From contig CACZSE010000216.1 in NCBI GenBank assembly GCA_902783735.1, forward strand, positions 1-25,199: 25,199 bases of DNA, written 5' to 3'. A model generated the notes under the pieces. The model saw only the letters and a list, made by a program, of their open reading frames with translations. It ran no database searches and was not told the DNA's origin. The DNA comes from an uncultured Lachnospiraceae bacterium. Its GTDB lineage: Bacteria > Bacillota > Clostridia > Lachnospirales > Lachnospiraceae. Shown piece by piece: positions 22,743 through 25,199 of this stretch (position 1 is the first letter of the stretch; each line of letters opens with the position of its first letter). A program made the position numbers and the translations under genes.

Positions 22743-24215
22743 TTATTCTTTAATGGGCAGATATATGATAAACTCCGTACCTTTTCCTTCTCCTTCACTA
22801 ACGATCTTTACACATTCCTCATCATCGGTAAAGATTCGCACTCTGGCTATGACATTGTCCATTCCGATACCGTTTGAATCTCCTTTTTTCTTGTCGGTAA
22901 CAAAGGTACCGTTCATGATCTTTTCAATGGTCTCGCTGTCCATGCCCTTTCCGTTATCCTTTATGGAAATGCATACATCCATATCCTGTCTGAATACCCT
23001 TAGTGATATGACTCCTTTGTCCTGCATTTCTCTGATCCCGTGATTTACGCAGTTTTCTACGATCGGCTGGAGGATCATGCCGGGCATGAGCATACCCAGA
23101 AGGCTTTCATCCACTTCTTTTTTATATTTTATATCTCCCGAAAACCTTACATTCAGTATCCTGATATAATTGTCTACCAGAAGTACTTCATCTCCGATCG
23201 TTACGGGGGTATCCTGTTTTTTTACATTGTATCTGAAAAACTCGGCTACAGTCTGTACATATTCGTAGGTTTTGTCCGCCCCTTCCATCATGGCAAGCTG
23301 TGCTCCGGCGTTGAGGGTATTGAACAAAAAATGTGGATTTATCTGCGCCTGAAGATATTTTAACTGTGCATCCTTCAGGTGCGCTTCCATGGTAAGCTCC
23401 TTTTCTTTCAGTGTTCTTTCGGCCTCCATGCTCTCTCTGAGCTTTTCGATATATTCGCGGATACTGATGATCATCTTATTGAAAGCATCGGTCACGACTC
23501 CTACTTCGTCTTTATATCCGATCTCTACAAATCCGGCATCCAGATTCCCGTCTGCCACATACTCGGCCGTGCTCGCAAGTTCTCCTAACGGCTGCATGAT
23601 ACGTTTAACCAGACTGACAATTATCAATATGCTTCCGGCAACGACAGCAAAAACGACCAACAGACTGATCTGCTCAAATCTTCTGAACTTAAATGCCATT
23701 TCATTATAGTTTTCAGAGTTGCTCTTGAATCGTACCCTGTTTAAGGCCGATATGTAGTTTGAGATATAGTTATACTGCTGGGACGCCAGTTCATAACGAA
23801 CCCTGTATTTTTCTACATTTCGTCCACGCTTTGCTTCGATGGTCTGTCTGACGGTATCAAGATAACCTTCACCCATGCTCTTGATATTTCGTTCCATCCT
23901 GTCAAAGGATCTGTCGGTAATGCTTCCGTTAAGATCCTGGATCATGCTGTCAAATTTCTGGTCGTTTCTGTAATACTCTTCAAGCGAATCACTGGTCTTT
24001 GAATTCAGATAGGCCGTCATGCTGTCCTGAACTTTGTCCAGAGCAACAGATAATTCATTTAACTGTCGGTTATCCTGGTAAACCATGTCCACTTCGTGAG
24101 ACATATTATTTATTCCGACTATCAGATAAAGATTGACGGCCAGAATGAGGACGATCGTCAATATGTATATACTTGATACTTTTGTTCTTAAAGAGAGGTT
24201 CCAGAATCTATTCAT
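22743..24215 (-). CDS. YesM/LytS-type sensor histidine kinase
   Basis: A 490-residue membrane kinase. Two transmembrane segments (about 14-34 and 184-203) frame an extracellular region of about 150 residues predicted to be all helical (four-helix-bundle type, suited to docking a binding protein). A HAMP domain (about 204-256) and a coiled linker follow. The His_kinase motif QAQINPHFLFNTLN has His295, and the ATPase domain has IVENCVNHGI (Asn388) and DNGKGM. Its ATG overlaps the stop of the upstream PBP gene (ATGAATAG), with GGAGGAG just before. The partner is the YesN regulator directly downstream. Confidence 0.94.
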   Translation of the reverse strand: MNRFWNLSLRTKVSSIYILTIVLILAVNLYLIVGINNMSHEVDMVYQDNRQLNELSVALDKVQDSMTAYLNSKTSDSLEEYYRNDQKFDSMIQDLNGSITDRSFDRMERNIKSMGEGYLDTVRQTIEAKRGRNVEKYRVRYELASQQYNYISNYISALNRVRFKSNSENYNEMAFKFRRFEQISLLVVFAVVAGSILIIVSLVKRIMQPLGELASTAEYVADGNLDAGFVEIGYKDEVGVVTDAFNKMIISIREYIEKLRESMEAERTLKEKELTMEAHLKDAQLKYLQAQINPHFLFNTLNAGAQLAMMEGADKTYEYVQTVAEFFRYNVKKQDTPVTIGDEVLLVDNYIRILNVRFSGDIKYKKEVDESLLGMLMPGMILQPIVENCVNHGIREMQDKGVISLRVFRQDMDVCISIKDNGKGMDSETIEKIMNGTFVTDKKKGDSNGIGMDNVIARVRIFTDDEECVKIVSEGEGKGTEFIIYLPIKE

Positions 24216-25199
24216 CAGTCTCCTCCCTGTTTATATATACCGATACGTTACTCCTGTCTATAAAGGTAATATCTGCAGTAAAATACTGGCTGGTCGCTCC
24301 AAGCTCATGATACTCCTTCAGTGCGTTTACGCAATATTCACCCAACTGGGCTGCGTCTACCGATACGGTAGACTGTATTACACCTCTGTCTATCGCATTT
24401 AATATTACATCAGAGTAATAATAGCCGAGGATATTTACCTTTCCAACCACGTTATAATCTATCACGGCCTGATATACACAGGCAGTACTCAGTTCATCCA
24501 GACATACTATTACCCTTGGAATATCATCACTGATAAAAAGATCACGGATAGACTCTTCCACGGAAAACGGATTGGAATTGTCAACGGATACCAGCATGAC
24601 ATTTGCCGTAGTCCCTGTCTGATTGGACTGTGCGAGAGCTTCTTTAATGCCGGAGATAATGATATTCTGTCCCGTAGTGGGTTCAGATGCATTTACCAGA
24701 ACCGCTACATCTATGGAAGCGATATCTTCCTCCTTTGCATCATCCGTTGTCATGAAGTAATCACGGCGCAGTTTTTTTATGATATCTGCCGCCTTTGTTC
24801 CGTATTCCTTTCCTATGTCGTATCCTCCGATACCCACAAAGGAACATCTCTCACCTTTTGTATTATCATCGAGTAAAGTCACGACCGGAATGTCGTATTG
24901 AGCAGCTTTATCGAGAAGTTCAGTCATCTCTTCGGATTCATCGGCATCGATCACTATACCGTCCACCCTTGAATCGATGGCTATCCTCATGAGGTCATAT
25001 TTTGTATAATCAGACGGCAGTTCATCCCCAAGCATATCTATACATATGCCTGACTCGGAAGCTTCAGTCACAGCTCCGTTGTAAACAGCCTGCATAAAGG
25101 AAGACTTCGGATCCGATGCTATCATGACATAATACTGATCATAGTATTTTAAAGGTTTATCTTCCTTGAACGAATTCATATAGGAACGATAAAAGAACA
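24208..25199 (-). CDS. Membrane-anchored PBP-like sensor, 5' end outside window
   Basis: At least 330 residues of a type I periplasmic-binding fold (YYVMIASDPKSSFMQAVYNG, DGIVIDADES, LGYYYSDVILNAIDRG). The frame stays open to the window edge: residues before the first in-window Met read FFYRSY, which looks like the end of a signal anchor, so the true start lies beyond 25199. There is no transporter nearby. Position directly before the kinase, with an 8-nt overlap, argues for a role in signal sensing like XylFII in clostridial xylose perception. The ligand is unknown; the binding domain differs from that of the XylF-like protein downstream. Confidence 0.85.
   Translation of the reverse strand, partial: FFYRSYMNSFKEDKPLKYYDQYYVMIASDPKSSFMQAVYNGAVTEASESGICIDMLGDELPSDYTKYDLMRIAIDSRVDGIVIDADESEEMTELLDKAAQYDIPVVTLLDDNTKGERCSFVGIGGYDIGKEYGTKAADIIKKLRRDYFMTTDDAKEEDIASIDVAVLVNASEPTTGQNIIISGIKEALAQSNQTGTTANVMLVSVDNSNPFSVEESIRDLFISDDIPRVIVCLDELSTACVYQAVIDYNVVGKVNILGYYYSDVILNAIDRGVIQSTVSVDAAQLGEYCVNALKEYHELGATSQYFTADITFIDRSNVSVYINREETDE

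Overview
The window reads as chromosomal DNA from a Gram-positive anaerobe of the Clostridia, most likely a Lachnospiraceae/Butyrivibrio-like bacterium. This rests on the fairly AT-rich sequence with AT-rich spacers, the consensus sigma-A promoters (TTGACA/TATAAT types), strong AGGAGG ribosome sites, lipoprotein-type binding proteins, a YesM/YesN-type two-component pair and a two-gene SUF system. Genus is an inference. No phage, transposon, CRISPR or integration signature was seen. All genes but one lie on the minus strand.

Layout by coordinate: (1) 16-1278, a tRNA-Gly(CCC) and an MFS efflux-type transporter whose leader carries a strong promoter, a possible 18-codon leader ORF and hairpins. 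(2) 1509-5483, a RecB-like nuclease/XPD-type helicase fusion that appears to be read from a leaderless transcript starting inside the terminator zone of murA, then murA with its own promoter. (3) 5537-8419, a two-gene envelope operon: a tail-anchored protein built from about 20 perfectly phased 11-residue repeats, then a LysM/G5/M23 peptidoglycan hydrolase. Upstream are three TTCATA direct repeats at exactly 11-bp spacing, an OmpR/PhoB-type operator layout. (4) 8528-11627, a small alarmone synthetase (RelQ type), galE, and a divergent PaaK/CapK-like protein that lacks a recognisable ATP-binding P-loop; the galE and CapK-like promoters overlap at their -35 boxes inside a dyad. (5) 11608-15769, a compact five-gene operon: tandem class II aldolase, rhomboid protease, SufC, SufB/D, HAD phosphatase. 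(6) 15810-25199, a long co-directional run: membrane-anchored periplasmic-binding-protein (PBP) sensor (cut by the window edge), YesM-type histidine kinase, YesN-type AraC response regulator, XylF-like lipoprotein, cytoplasmic PBP-GGDEF diguanylate cyclase, NMT1/SsuA-like lipoprotein and a fused permease-ATPase.

How the parts may work together: block 6 looks like a sugar-sensing and signalling locus with three PBP-fold sensors around one kinase/regulator pair. The first four genes resemble the XylFII-LytS/YesN xylose-sensing arrangement known from clostridia, here with a second binding protein. Block 3 couples a cytoplasmic rod-like membrane-tethered protein to a wall hydrolase and is the best candidate for something undescribed. 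The remaining genes are mostly housekeeping (cell wall precursor, Fe-S assembly, alarmone, sugar nucleotide).
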